From an uncultured Brachyspira sp. (GTDB taxonomy: Bacteria > Spirochaetota > Brachyspiria > Brachyspirales > Brachyspiraceae), in contig NZ_CALXKQ010000002.1 of the NCBI RefSeq assembly GCF_944388875.1, forward strand, positions 1 through 64,000: a stretch of 64,000 nt of DNA. The letters run 5' to 3'. Made by a program: the position numbers and the translations under genes. The notes under the pieces are model-generated. The model was not told where the DNA came from and did not search any database. It saw nothing but the letters and a program-made list of their open reading frames with translations. Of the stretch, positions 37,857-48,582 are shown in pieces. Numbering within the stretch: the stretch's first letter is position 1; the number at the start of each line of letters is the position of its first letter.

Positions 37857-38091
37857 TTATTTTGTTTCAAATCCGTCAAAAGTGCATTTATATGTATCAT
37901 TATCAGGATATAAAACTATAGATATTAAAGCTGTATTATTATATTTGTCTTCATCAAAGTTAGTTATAGGTATAGTAACAGAGAAATTATTTCTACAAAA
38001 GCCTTTTCCTGAATTTAAAATCCAAATATATCCATTAAAAGTTACATTAGTATTTTTATCATTGTATACTTATAATTAATAGTTTCTTCAT
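37857..38091 (-). pseudogene. Remnant of a small exported-protein gene
   Basis: From ATG 38091 the frame reads MKKLLIISIQ and stops. A second frame then encodes about 67 sense codons of credible protein (NVTFNGYIWILNSGKGF ... KCTFDGFETK) to a stop at 37857-37859, with no Met of its own. The signal-peptide-like start followed by a shifted C-terminal part suggests a gene with an internal deletion or frameshift. TTGACA and a poor -10 (38098-38126, minus) lie upstream. I do not recognise the family. Confidence 0.5.
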
Positions 38092-38286
38092 CTAAAAAAT
38101 CTAACAAATTTGATAGTTTTTGTCAATATCTTTGTTATATTTAAATAATAGTAAATGTAAATCTATTGTAAAATTTTAAAAATAATATAACATATTATGT
38201 TAATATATTATTGCAATAATTTTACATTAAATATATATTTATTAGTAATTATTATTAATAATATAAAAAATTTTAGGAGGTTCAAC

Positions 38287-39651
38287 TTGAGTTGGATAGG
38301 TGCTATTATACTATTAAGCGTATTAGTATTCGTTCATGAAATGGGTCATTTACTTGCTGGTTTAGCAGTTGGAATAAAGGCTGAGGCTTTTTCTATAGGA
38401 TTTGGTCCTATAATTTTTAAAAAAGAAATAAAAGGAATAGATTTTAGGCTTTCAATTATACCTTTCGGAGGATACTGCAAGTTTAAAGGCGAGATTTCTG
38501 AGGATGGAAAAACAGAAGAGGGAGATTTTTTAAATATGTCCCCTCTTAAAAGAATAATAGTTTATTTTGCAGGACCATTATTTAATTATTTATTTGCTTT
38601 TCTGCTTCTTGCTGTATTGGTATCATTGCCTTCAAAATTGGAATTGTATTCGCCTACAGTTTCGGTATTTAAAGACGGAAGATATATGCATGCAGAATCT
38701 GGAATGACATTGGCTTATGAATACGGAATACAAAGCGGAGATACTATTACTGCTATAAACGGAAGAGCTGTTAACTCTGATAATGATATATTAAAAACTA
38801 TTAATGATGAAGCTATACAAAAGGCTGCAAATGAGATAACATTTACATTAAACAGAAACGGAGAAACCATTAATGTAACAGTACCTTCTGTTGAAATGCT
38901 TAAGGCATTAAGCGGAGAGAGAGTATTAGGTTTATACTTCGGAGATGATCTTATAATAAAAAATGTTATAGCTGATTCTGCTGCTTCTGAGGCTGGGCTT
39001 ATGGCTGGAGATAAAATAATTGCTATTAACGGAATGAATGCAAGAAATATAGCTGATTTCAGACCTATAGTTATGGATAATGCCTCTCAGAAGATTAATA
39101 TAACAGTGATTAGAAACGGAGAGGAGATTACAAGAGAGGCTATACCAGTTCCTTTAACTTCAAAAACTATAGGCACTTACGGAAGTTTAGGTGTGGAATT
39201 TGAAAGTACTCCTATGAGAGTTGAAAGAGTAGATGGAGTTCCTTTTCCTAAATGCATACCAGAGGCTTTTAAAGAAACTGGAAATTATTTAGTTTCCTAT
39301 ATAAACGGACTTAAACTTCTTTTCACTGGAAAGCTGTCAGTACGCGAAAATTTAGGAGGACCTGTAAGAATAATACAGCTTTCTTCTCAGGTTATTTCTG
39401 TTGATATAGAATACAGATTGAGAACTATACTTTCATTTACAGCTACTATAAGTTTAATATTATTTATAATGAATCTTCTTCCTCTTCCTGTAGTAGACGG
39501 AGGCATGATAGTGTTTTCATTTATAGAGCTTGTTATGAGAAGACCTATAGACAGAAAAGTTTTAACCAAAATACAAACTGTTGGTGCGGCATTCTTAATA
39601 ACTCTTGCTATATTCATAACTATTAATGATATAACACAATTATTTAAATAG
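38287..39651 (+). CDS. rseP: RIP metalloprotease RseP (site-2 protease)
   Basis: It is an inner-membrane zinc protease that performs regulated intramembrane proteolysis. The 454-residue product has HEMGH at residues 17-21 in the first membrane segment, two PDZ-like domains (AYEYGIQSGDTITAINGRAV and ASEAGLMAGDKIIAINGMNA), and the LLPLPVVDGG motif near the C-terminus that completes the active site. The frame is open to 38197, but TTG at 38287 is preceded by AGGAGG (38275-38280) at the right distance and begins the conserved N-terminus, so a TTG start is assigned. No dxr or uppS is adjacent. Confidence 0.93.
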   Translation: MSWIGAIILLSVLVFVHEMGHLLAGLAVGIKAEAFSIGFGPIIFKKEIKGIDFRLSIIPFGGYCKFKGEISEDGKTEEGDFLNMSPLKRIIVYFAGPLFNYLFAFLLLAVLVSLPSKLELYSPTVSVFKDGRYMHAESGMTLAYEYGIQSGDTITAINGRAVNSDNDILKTINDEAIQKAANEITFTLNRNGETINVTVPSVEMLKALSGERVLGLYFGDDLIIKNVIADSAASEAGLMAGDKIIAINGMNARNIADFRPIVMDNASQKINITVIRNGEEITREAIPVPLTSKTIGTYGSLGVEFESTPMRVERVDGVPFPKCIPEAFKETGNYLVSYINGLKLLFTGKLSVRENLGGPVRIIQLSSQVISVDIEYRLRTILSFTATISLILFIMNLLPLPVVDGGMIVFSFIELVMRRPIDRKVLTKIQTVGAAFLITLAIFITINDITQLFK

Positions 39652-39675
39652 TATATTTTTGTGTATAAAAATTAT

Positions 39676-39708
39676 AGAGGTTTGTAAAAAAATACGAACC
39701 TCTTTTTA
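39676..39708 (+). terminator. Terminator of rseP
   Basis: AGAGGTTTGTA (39676-39686) pairs with TACGAACCTCT (39693-39703) with one G-U pair, followed by TTTTT. Confidence 0.88.
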
Positions 39709-39812
39709 TCATATTAAATATTAATTATAATTTTTAAAGCGATAAACATGCATCTTATAATATACAAATATTTTAGCAAGTTTACCGCTAGCAGTAATAA
39801 TAAGTTATTATT

Positions 39813-41589
39813 TTATCTTAATGGTGCTTTTGAAAAAGTTACAGGTATAGTGTGTAATTCTTTATTTAGTTTATTTGATAATAATTTTCTAATATATTCA
39901 GTATAGGATTCTGGATTTTCAACTTTAGCCCCTATAATAATTTTTTTTATATAGTTTGATTTATTATCAAATAATTTAATATAATCAAGATATAATTTTT
40001 TTATATTTGTATCTAATTTTATATTTTCTGATTCAATATCAGATATAGTTAATATTCTTAGTTCCTGCTCTTCAAAAAAGCCTCATGTTTAATGAGATAT
40101 CTTATATTTTCAAATAAATAACTAAATATATCTGATTTAATATTTTCACCTTTTATATTATTGTTTATATAATCTATAGTTTCAAAAATATTATTAAAAA
40201 CACTTTTTATAATATTAACTATATACTCATATCTTTTATCTTCATATTCTTTTGTGTCAATTTTATTCAGATCTATTACAACATTTGTATATTTAGAATT
40301 GGTAGGATTAAAAATTAATATATTTTCTTCTTCATTATAATATAAAATCCAATATAAATTTTTCTTGAAATTAATATTTTTACTAAAAATATCATTGGAA
40401 TTGTATTGGAAATTATCATCATCACTATTGAAATAATCATTTTTTATTACCAATGATGCACCTGTAAATTCCTGATTATTTGATTTTCCGTATAATCTGA
40501 ACATAGTTAAAGAATCTGTATTTCTTGAAAAGGATGTTTGAAATGATATTAAATTATCTATATTTTTCATTTTTACCTTTTTTCCTTTTTTGGCAAAAAT
40601 ATCTTCTAACATTTTTCCTTCTTTTGAATCATTGGCTGTTATTATATTCGTTATTCTCATATTATTTGAATTTACTTTATCATTTTGATTTTCATTCAAT
40701 AATATCATTAATGTATTTAGTGTTAAATAATGGTTTATATTAATTTTATTACTATAATATTCGCTTAATAAAGGATTATTGAAAGAAAGTACTGAAAGCA
40801 GTCTATATTGATAAAGTAAATTAGTTTTTATATTGTTTTTTATTATATTAAATTGTGAATCATTATTGATACATTTCATTATACTTGCAAATATTTTATT
40901 GTTTTTCCATATATTATCCTTATTTATTAATATTTTAAAAATATTATCTATATAGTTTTCTCCTTTCTCCATTCCGCTAACTATATTTATAATACTCATA
41001 ACAGCATTTGTTGCAAAATTATCAATTTTATCGAGATAGTTTAATATATTTTCATAATTACATATATTATTTTTTAATTCTAATATAATTTTACAGTAAT
41101 AAAAATATTCTATATGATATTAGAATATTCATTGTCCTGATTAGCAGTACTTTTTTTATATTCTTCAATTATATTTATAGCTTCATCATATTTTTTTAAC
41201 ATAGATAAAGACATAGCTTTAGCATATATAGCATAATAATGATTTTTATATAATACCAGTGTTTGATCATATTCTTCAATAGCATCTGCATATTTTCCAG
41301 CATAATAATTTACAAATCCTTTAATATAATGTGCATTAGCCTTATTATTTGTTTCTTTATTAATGGATTCATCACAAAATTTTATTGCTTTATTATAATA
41401 ATCTTCATTGTAATCAGCTCTATACAAATAATAATATGATAAGGCTAAATTATAAAAAGTATTAGCATTAGTTTGCTTTTGTTCAATATTTTTTTCTTCT
41501 TTTTCTATAATATCATTACATTTATCTTTAACTTTTTGGATATCATTATTTTTTAATAATCTCTCAATTTCTTTAATAAAATTATCCAT
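39813..41589 (-). pseudogene. TPR / DUF2971-like gene broken by two frameshifts
   Basis: Three consecutive frames read as one protein of about 590 residues. 41589-41110 encodes 159 residues of TPR repeats ending NEYSNII. The next frame continues without any Met or ribosome site (EYFYYCKIILELK..., then from 40999 MSIINIVSGM) through a DUF2971-like region (FSRNTDSLTMFRLYGKSN, EFTGASLVI). It breaks at a six-A run (40074-40079, plus strand). Adding one base there restores HEAFFEEQELRIL and a frame to the stop at 39813-39815. The first break, near 41112, also needs one base. The intact TPR part might still be translated alone. Confidence 0.68.
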
Positions 41590-41744
41590 AATTATTAACT
41601 CCTTAAATATATATTTAATATTAATTATTTAATAATAAATATTTAATAAATACCAAAAATTTAGATATTTTTTATAAATTTGTATAATAATAAACTTTAC
41701 TATATAATACTAATTCAAAAAATAATTAGGATAATTATAATAAA

Positions 41745-44156
41745 ATGAGCGGAAATTTAAAAAATGAAATACTAGAACTTGTTAAAAGCGAGGATATAAT
41801 AAAACCAACCAGATATTTAGGCGGCGAGATAAATGCTATAATAAAACCAGACATGCCTTTTAAATTTGTTATGTGCTTTGCTGATATGTACGAAATAGCT
41901 ATAAGCAATTTGGGGCTTTCTATACTTTATGAGGTTATTAACTCTATTGAGTATGCATCATGCGAGAGGGTGTATGCTGTTGCCGAAGACTTTGAAAAAC
42001 TTTTAAGAGAAAAAAATATACCGCTTTATACTTTGGAAACTTTCAGCAGGGTAAAAGATGCTGATGTTTTGGGGTTTACTTTGCAGTATGAGCTTATATA
42101 TACAAATATACTTCAGGTACTAGAATTAAGCCAAATACCTATACATAGAGATGAGAGGGGAGAAGATGTACCTATAATAGCGGCAGGAGGACCTAGCGTA
42201 TTTAATCCTTTCATGCTTGCTGATTTTATAGATGTATTTTTATTCGGCGAGTTTGATATTGAGATGAAGAACTTCGTTGATATAATTTATAATCTCAAAA
42301 AAAATGGAGCAAAAAGAGATGATATATTAAAAGAGCTTTCAAAACTTGAGTATGCTTATGTGCCGAAATACCCAAGAGAGCATGTAAAAAGAATATTTGT
42401 AGAAAATATTAATGATATGCCTTATGTTAAAAAACCTTTAGTTCCTCTTGTAGAGGGCATACAAAACAGAATATCTGTTGAAATAGCTAGGGGCTGTACT
42501 CATAGCTGCCGATTTTGTTTGGCTGGTATTACTTATCGCCCTGTAAGAAACCGTACTATAGAAAAAATTGTAGAAATATCTATGGAATCATTAGAAGCTA
42601 CTGGAGCTAATACTTTAAATTTATTTTCTCTTTCTGCTGACGATTATCCGCATATTGCTGATTTGATAGAATATCTGCAGACACTTGGAGAGCATAAGGG
42701 GTTTTCTTTATCTCTTCCATCTCTTAGAATAGATTCATTTGATAAAGAAACTGCCAATAGAATAGCACAGTTTAGAAAGACTGGGTTAACATTTGCATTA
42801 GAGGTAGGAAGTCATGAATTAAGAGAAAAAATCAATAAGGAAATGGACGAAGATGCCATATACAATATACTTGCTGATGTTCAGAAGATGGGCTGGAAAA
42901 TAGTAAAGATATATTTTATGATAGGTTTTACTGATAATCCAGAGAAAGAAGCAGATGAGATAATAGAAGCACTTGAGAAGATGATTAAAGTGTCAAAAAA
43001 TAAGGTAAAAATCAATGCGGCAATTAATGTATTTATTCCAAAGCCTCATACCCCTTTAGAAAATACTAATCAGCTTACAGATGAGGAGGCTATAAAATAT
43101 ATAGGAAAAATCAGAGATCATTTCAAAGGTACGAAGGTTGCTATAAAGTATCATCCTCCTAGAATGGCAGAAATTGAGGGAATAATATCTAGAGGCGATG
43201 AGAAAATAGGCGATATTATTTATAAAGCTTATAAAAAAGGTGCCAGATTCGATGCTTGGGTTGAGCATTTTAATTATGATATTTGGAAAGAAACTATAGA
43301 AGAAAGCGGATATACTATAAAAGAATTATTAAGCAAAAAAATAAATATGCCTTGGAAATGTATTGATACTCTTGTAAGTCAGAAGTTTTTTGATAAAGAA
43401 TATGATAGATTTCAAAACGGTAAGTTTACAGACTACTGTTTTACAGGGAATTGTCAAAACTGCGGTATAGATTATAAAAAATACTGCCATAAATACAAAA
43501 AAGAAGTTTTAAATACAAACTTCACTCAAATGGCTGAAGAATTAAAAACATTAAAAAAACGCGATATATTTGCTGTAAATTATAAAGTATTAATGAAATT
43601 CAAAAAAGAGGGTATATCATCATTATTAGGTATGCATGATTTATCTCGTGTTATGATATGTGCTTTAAAAATTGCAGGGGCTAGCATATCATTAAGCAAA
43701 GGTTTTCACCCATTGGAGAAAGTAGTATTTACGCCTCCTACTCCTTTTGCCTGCGAGAGTGAGGCAGAGTATATGGAAGTGAGTTTAACTGAAGCCATAG
43801 ACATAGATTTATTAAAAAATAAAATTAATAATTTGCTTGCTCATATAGGTATTGAAATAATTAATGCCGTTTCTGCACCTGTAAATGCTAAAAATATACA
43901 AGCACTTCCAAAAAATACGGTTTACAAACTTATAACAAACGATGATAAAAATGCTTTTGATATACTTTCAAATAAAGAAGATTTAAAAGTAAGCGAAGAG
44001 AGAAAAGGCGATTATTTAATTATAAATAAAGATAATGACTTAATTATAACTCTTTTAGAAAGCAGTGAAAAGGCTGTTAGGGTACGGGACATAAAAAGCT
44101 ATCTTTCAAAAAACAATATTAATATAAAAAATATCAGAAAATTGGAGCTTGTATAG
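41745..44156 (+). CDS. TIGR03960-type radical SAM protein fused to DUF2344 domain
   Basis: The 803-residue protein begins with a ~200-residue Rossmann-like (B12-binding-like) region. A radical-SAM core follows with the 4Fe-4S motif ARGCTHSCRFC (Cys250, Cys254, Cys257) and GFTDNPEKEADE downstream. The last ~210 residues match the DUF2344/TIGR03936 pattern (LMKFKKEGISSLLGMHDLSR..., SISLSKGFHPLEKVVFTPP). This fusion is known in many anaerobes and spirochaetes, but its substrate is not established as far as I know; RNA modification has been suggested by association with ribonuclease G. A small DUF2314-like gene follows after 49 nt. Confidence 0.88.
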   Translation: MSGNLKNEILELVKSEDIIKPTRYLGGEINAIIKPDMPFKFVMCFADMYEIAISNLGLSILYEVINSIEYASCERVYAVAEDFEKLLREKNIPLYTLETFSRVKDADVLGFTLQYELIYTNILQVLELSQIPIHRDERGEDVPIIAAGGPSVFNPFMLADFIDVFLFGEFDIEMKNFVDIIYNLKKNGAKRDDILKELSKLEYAYVPKYPREHVKRIFVENINDMPYVKKPLVPLVEGIQNRISVEIARGCTHSCRFCLAGITYRPVRNRTIEKIVEISMESLEATGANTLNLFSLSADDYPHIADLIEYLQTLGEHKGFSLSLPSLRIDSFDKETANRIAQFRKTGLTFALEVGSHELREKINKEMDEDAIYNILADVQKMGWKIVKIYFMIGFTDNPEKEADEIIEALEKMIKVSKNKVKINAAINVFIPKPHTPLENTNQLTDEEAIKYIGKIRDHFKGTKVAIKYHPPRMAEIEGIISRGDEKIGDIIYKAYKKGARFDAWVEHFNYDIWKETIEESGYTIKELLSKKINMPWKCIDTLVSQKFFDKEYDRFQNGKFTDYCFTGNCQNCGIDYKKYCHKYKKEVLNTNFTQMAEELKTLKKRDIFAVNYKVLMKFKKEGISSLLGMHDLSRVMICALKIAGASISLSKGFHPLEKVVFTPPTPFACESEAEYMEVSLTEAIDIDLLKNKINNLLAHIGIEIINAVSAPVNAKNIQALPKNTVYKLITNDDKNAFDILSNKEDLKVSEERKGDYLIINKDNDLIITLLESSEKAVRVRDIKSYLSKNNINIKNIRKLELV

Positions 44157-44205
44157 ATATCAAATATTGTCCTAAATGATTAATTAATTTATAGGAATTT
44201 TTATT

Positions 44206-44499
44206 ATGAGTAAATATTATTTAGAAAATGCATTCGAATTAAATAAAGAGTATCCAGACACTTTTAAAATCCCATCTAAAAAAGAAATTAATTCTTTAAA
44301 AACTGATGATTATGTTAAATTAATTTTTACTGAAGAAAATGCTGTACCTGAGAGAATGTGGGTAAAAATTACAAATATAAATGGGGATAATTTTAGAGGT
44401 ATATTAGACAATGATCCTTATAATTTGAAAAGTGTAAAATGCGGCGATGAGATAGTTTTTAAAACTGAAAATATAATTGATACAGACTTAAATTTTTAA
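44206..44499 (+). CDS. Small DUF2314-like protein
   Basis: The 97-residue soluble protein has a C-terminal half (ERMWVKITNINGDNFRGILDN, then LKSVKCGDEIVFKTENIID) that follows the DUF2314 pattern, a small beta-rich domain of unknown function. A GGAATT site precedes the ATG. It is probably cotranscribed with the radical SAM gene and is closed by the bidirectional terminator at 44548. Confidence 0.65.
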   Translation: MSKYYLENAFELNKEYPDTFKIPSKKEINSLKTDDYVKLIFTEENAVPERMWVKITNINGDNFRGILDNDPYNLKSVKCGDEIVFKTENIIDTDLNF

Positions 44500-44547
44500 A
44501 TTTGCATCATTTAAATTATCTTTTGATATATAAATGTTATTATAAAA

Positions 44548-44576
44548 AAATGCCTGATAAAAACTATCAGGCATTT
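44548..44576. terminator. Bidirectional terminator between convergent genes
   Basis: AAATGCCTGATA (44548-44559) and TATCAGGCATTT (44565-44576) form a perfect 12-bp stem with a 5-nt loop, with T-runs on either strand (the minus side is better). It separates the plus-strand DUF2314-like gene from the minus-strand mcp. Confidence 0.9.
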
Positions 44577-44598
44577 AAGTTTTTATATTTTTATAAAA

Positions 44599-46437
44599 TT
44601 ATCTTAATTTAAAGAAACGCATTGCCTGTTCAAGTTCTTTTGCTTCATTTAATAATGAGTCAGCAGCTGCAGATGACTGTTCAACTAATGCAGCATTCTG
44701 CTGTGTAACCGTATCCATTTGTGCAACTGCTGTATTTACCTGATCAACACCAACCTGCTGTTCAACGGCCGTTTCGCTTATATCACGCATTATATTTGAA
44801 GTTTCTTCTATCTTTTTCTCTAAATCTTCAAATATCTGCTGAGATTCTTTTGCTTTTTCTGCTGATTTATTAATTTTTTCATATATAACATTAATTAAAT
44901 TTGTTATGTCTTTTGCAGAAGTTTGAGAGTTTTGTGCCAAGTTTCTAACCTCACTTGCTACAACAGCAAAACCTTTACCCTGTTCACCAGCACGGGCTGC
45001 TTCAACTGCAGCGTTTAAAGCCAGTATATTAGTTTGGAATGCTATATCTTCTATAACTTTTGTAATATTTTTTATTTTTTCACTGTCTTCATTAACTTCT
45101 TCTATACTTTTTGTAGTTTCTGCTATTATAGAGCCTGCATTTCTAATAGAATCCATAGATTCCTTCATCATATTATTACCCTCTACAGAATGTGAAGTTG
45201 AAGATTTTATTGTTGATGCCATCTCTTCCATAGAACTTGCTGTTTCTTCAAGGCTTGCAGCCTGTGCTTCGGTTCTTCTAGATAAATCAGCATTTCCATT
45301 TGATAATTCCTGAGCAGCACAAGTTATTTTTTGAGAAGAATCATTAACTTTAGATATGATTTCTGTTAATTTTTGACGCATTCCTTTGAATGACTCAAAC
45401 AATATTCCAAGTTCATCCTTTCTTTTATGCTCATTAGCAACATAAGTCAAATTACCTATTTCTATTTCTTTAGCTTCTCTTATGATACTATTCAAATGTC
45501 CCATTAATCTTTTAATAAATAAATAAACAAATGCCGCTAATAAAGCAATAGCTATTATAGCTACTATAGAACTTATTATTATTAAATCTCTATTTGTAGA
45601 ATATATTTCACTGTCAAACATACTCATAGCTACAATCCAGTTCATATTTTTCATTTTAGTGTATGATCCAGTTCTATCCTGACCCATATATATGTATGAT
45701 AATCTTCCTTGTGATAAATTATTATCAAATACTGTTTTGTATGCTGAAACTGCTGTTGAACCTATTTGATCGTATAAATTATCCATCATATCAGTTAAAG
45801 TAGAATCTATTGCTAGTATTCTTCCTGTTTTTCCAAGTGCTATATCTGTGAAATAATTATTATGTATTAACTTCCAATCTATTATAACAAATACAACTCC
45901 TATTAAATTATTAGATGAATCTTTTATTCCTCCTCCTACAGCTATAGAATGTACTCCAGTATCTTTTGAAGTAACCAATTTATCATCAAATGTAAACTCA
46001 TAATTATTAGATTTTAACTTGCCCCATAAGGTAGGTCTTCTGTCAGTCATGCTTCCCGATGTATTTCCAATAGCATCCATAACAACATTTCCATCCAAAT
46101 CAGTAACTACTGTATTTATAGAATATTCATTAGCATTATTAAATTGTTTTAGGGAGTTCAAAAGATTTCTTAATGTGTTTTCATTTCTGTTTACTAATGA
46201 GTCAATAATTGCAGGTGCCACAGAATATGTTTTTGCCAATGCAATTTGACTTACCAATATAGAATCAAATAATTTTGCATAAGCCTGTACAGTGTTTTGG
46301 AAGCCTTCAAATCGGCTTTTGCTTATTCCTATATTAGCAAAGTTTACTGCTATTGATAATATAATCACTATAAGTACAATAGATATCAATGTTATAATAA
46401 CTGGTATCCTGAAAGATAAACTATTTATTTTTTTCAT
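44599..46437 (-). CDS. Methyl-accepting chemotaxis protein
   Basis: The 612-residue chemoreceptor has membrane segments at about residues 10-32 and 285-308, a periplasmic Cache-like sensor between them, HAMP, methylation helices and a conserved hairpin tip ([18 protein letters not shown]). Its signalling part is close to the receptors at 16650 and 18729, but the sensor differs (contains [14 protein letters not shown] and [13 protein letters not shown]). The frame extends to 46449; ATG 46437 follows GGAG at a good spacing and matches the MKK start of its paralogues. No CheW-binding partner genes are near. Confidence 0.95.
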   Translation of the reverse strand: MKKINSLSFRIPVIITLISIVLIVIILSIAVNFANIGISKSRFEGFQNTVQAYAKLFDSILVSQIALAKTYSVAPAIIDSLVNRNENTLRNLLNSLKQFNNANEYSINTVVTDLDGNVVMDAIGNTSGSMTDRRPTLWGKLKSNNYEFTFDDKLVTSKDTGVHSIAVGGGIKDSSNNLIGVVFVIIDWKLIHNNYFTDIALGKTGRILAIDSTLTDMMDNLYDQIGSTAVSAYKTVFDNNLSQGRLSYIYMGQDRTGSYTKMKNMNWIVAMSMFDSEIYSTNRDLIIISSIVAIIAIALLAAFVYLFIKRLMGHLNSIIREAKEIEIGNLTYVANEHKRKDELGILFESFKGMRQKLTEIISKVNDSSQKITCAAQELSNGNADLSRRTEAQAASLEETASSMEEMASTIKSSTSHSVEGNNMMKESMDSIRNAGSIIAETTKSIEEVNEDSEKIKNITKVIEDIAFQTNILALNAAVEAARAGEQGKGFAVVASEVRNLAQNSQTSAKDITNLINVIYEKINKSAEKAKESQQIFEDLEKKIEETSNIMRDISETAVEQQVGVDQVNTAVAQMDTVTQQNAALVEQSSAAADSLLNEAKELEQAMRFFKLR

Positions 46438-46449
46438 AAAAAACTCCAA

Positions 46450-46927
46450 ATAAACGATTTAGATTAAATTTTACATTAATATTGGTTAATAATTATATAT
46501 CAAAAAAAAATAAAGTGTAGATTTTTTATACTAATTTTTTATGAAAAATAAAAATCAAATTTTATAAAAAAATTTAAATTTTATTATTTTTTTATTACAC
46601 TTTTTTAAAAACTTTTGTATATTTACAATATATCAGAATTGATTTGTATCTAATTTTATAAATTTTTTTCTTCATAATTTACCTTAATAGCGGATATAAT
46701 ATGTGTTATATCCGCTGATTTTTATAATTTCATATTTATTATATACATAAGTCTTATTTTTTATATGAATCTATCATAAATATTATTATTACATCATAGC
46801 TTTTATATGAAAATTAATATACAATGTTTATTCTTATACTGACAATACCAAAAAATATTATGATTGACTATTATATTTTAATATGACTAATTACTAAAAA
46901 ACCGCTGATTTTAAGGAGAAATTAAAT
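46450..46927. other. AT-rich intergenic region before the restriction island
   Basis: No gene is seen in this 478-nt stretch. It contains a strong hairpin, AGCGGATATAA (46689-46699) / TTATATCCGCT (46706-46716) followed by GATTTTTA, resembling a plus-strand terminator with no gene upstream to end. The end of the hairpin, CCGCTGATTTT (46712-46722), is repeated at 46902-46912, next to the hsdM ribosome site. A TTGACT (46864-46869)-N16-ACTAAT (46886-46891) promoter for hsdM is plausible. Confidence 0.55.
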
Positions 46928-48424
46928 ATGAAAACTACAAAAGAAACTGTTGAAAATATAGTATGGAAGGCATGCGATACTTTTAGGGGTTCAATAGATT
47001 CTTCTGTTTATAAAGATTATATATTGAGTATGCTTTTTGTTAAATATTTATCAGATTTTGTTAAAGAAAAAACTGCAGAATTAAAAAAGAAATATGGAGA
47101 AAATGAAGGTATTTTATCGAGAAGTTTATTAAGAATGGCATATAAAATAAGCGAGGTATCCAGTTTTGATTATCTTTATTCTATGCGTGAGGAGAACAAT
47201 ATAGGAGAGATAATAAATACTGCATTGCGTGAAATAGAAAAGCAGAACCCTGATAAATTTGAAGGTATTTTTAACAATATAGATTTTAATGATTCAAATA
47301 AATTCGGAAATACAAAGACCAGAAATTCCATATTAAAAAATTTATTAGAAGACTTCAATGATCCTGCCTTAGATTTAAGTCCAAGTGCATTAGATAATAA
47401 TGATGTTATGGGTGATGCTTATGAATATTTAATAAAGAACTTTGCAGGCGATGCGGGTAAAAAGGGAGGGGAATTCTTTACGCCCCCTGAAGTGTCTATG
47501 TTAATGGCAAAGATAGTAAGCTATAATAGAGAGGGCGGATTAAAGGTATATGATCCTACATGCGGCAGCGGTTCTTTGCTTGTAAAGGTGTATAAAGAGC
47601 TTGGAGGAAATAACTGTACTATATACGGTCAAGAGAAGAACAGTCAAACGTATTCTTTATGCAGAATGAATATGTATTTGCATGAGATTAGAGATAAGGC
47701 AATAATAGAGTGGGGAGATACTATTAAAGAGCCTAAATTTTTAGATAAAAATGGCAATTTGGAAAGATTTGATATAGTGATAGCGAATCCTCCTTTTAGT
47801 TTGGATAAATGGGGCGAAGAAATAGTAGAAAAGGATAATTACAAAAGATTCGAGTACGGGATACCGCCTAAGAGCAAAGGAGATTATGCTTTTGTACTTC
47901 ACATGATAAACAGCATGTCATCCAATGGAATAACTGCTGTTGTAATGCCTCATGGTGTATTATTCAGAGGGGCAAGCGAAGGTACTATACGCGAAAGAAT
48001 AATAGAGGATAATCTGCTTGATGCTGTTATAGGTTTGCCTAATAATTTATTTTACGGCACTTCTATACCTGCATGTATATTAATATTAAAAAAAGACAGA
48101 AAAGAAAAGGATATTTTATTTATAGATGCAAGCGTGGAATATGAGAAAGGCAAGAATCAAAACCGTTTAAGAGAAGAGGATATAGAAAAGATAGCACAGG
48201 CATATAAAGACAGAAAAGACATAGAAAAGTACTGCAGAAGAGCGTCAATAGAAGAAATAAAAGAAAATGAGTACAATCTAAATATACCTAGATACATAGA
48301 TTCATTTGAAGATGAAGACAATGTTAATTTAAAAAGCATCAATAAAGAAATAGATGTTTTGTATAAAGAGCATGATGATTTAAGCATGAAATTAGGAAGT
48401 ATTTTAAAGGATATAAAGCTTTAA
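46928..48424 (+). CDS. hsdM: Type I restriction-modification system methyltransferase subunit HsdM
   Basis: The 498-residue N6-adenine methyltransferase has an N-terminal HsdM domain (DTFRGSIDSSVYKDYILSML) and then the SAM motif DPTCGSGSLL near residues 208-217. The catalytic IANPPF lies near 285-290. FFTPPEVSMLMA before motif I is typical. It assembles with HsdS to methylate the target and with HsdR to cleave. AAGGAG precedes the ATG. It opens an apparent operon running to 55478, but 158 nt separate it from the XRE gene, where a second promoter may lie. Confidence 0.95.
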   Translation: MKTTKETVENIVWKACDTFRGSIDSSVYKDYILSMLFVKYLSDFVKEKTAELKKKYGENEGILSRSLLRMAYKISEVSSFDYLYSMREENNIGEIINTALREIEKQNPDKFEGIFNNIDFNDSNKFGNTKTRNSILKNLLEDFNDPALDLSPSALDNNDVMGDAYEYLIKNFAGDAGKKGGEFFTPPEVSMLMAKIVSYNREGGLKVYDPTCGSGSLLVKVYKELGGNNCTIYGQEKNSQTYSLCRMNMYLHEIRDKAIIEWGDTIKEPKFLDKNGNLERFDIVIANPPFSLDKWGEEIVEKDNYKRFEYGIPPKSKGDYAFVLHMINSMSSNGITAVVMPHGVLFRGASEGTIRERIIEDNLLDAVIGLPNNLFYGTSIPACILILKKDRKEKDILFIDASVEYEKGKNQNRLREEDIEKIAQAYKDRKDIEKYCRRASIEEIKENEYNLNIPRYIDSFEDEDNVNLKSINKEIDVLYKEHDDLSMKLGSILKDIKL

Positions 48425-48478
48425 TTTAATGCATTTAGAATATAATACCATAATATATAATACTGGTTTACTTAATTT

Positions 48479-48505
48479 TATCATAGTGATATAATTCAAT
48501 TATAT
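48479..48505 (+). promoter_or_regulatory. Candidate operator palindromes before the XRE gene
   Basis: Two overlapping inverted repeats occur in the hsdM-XRE gap: TATCA-TAG-TGATA (48479-48491) and ATATAATT-C-AATTATAT (48489-48505, 8-bp perfect arms). Such sites would suit binding by the XRE regulator encoded next. AT-richness makes chance palindromes possible. Confidence 0.35.
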
Positions 48506-48582
48506 AGTAAATTATATTTTATAATTAGATTTATTTTGTATCAATCTATACTATTGGAAATTTATTTTTTTAGGAAAGCTTT

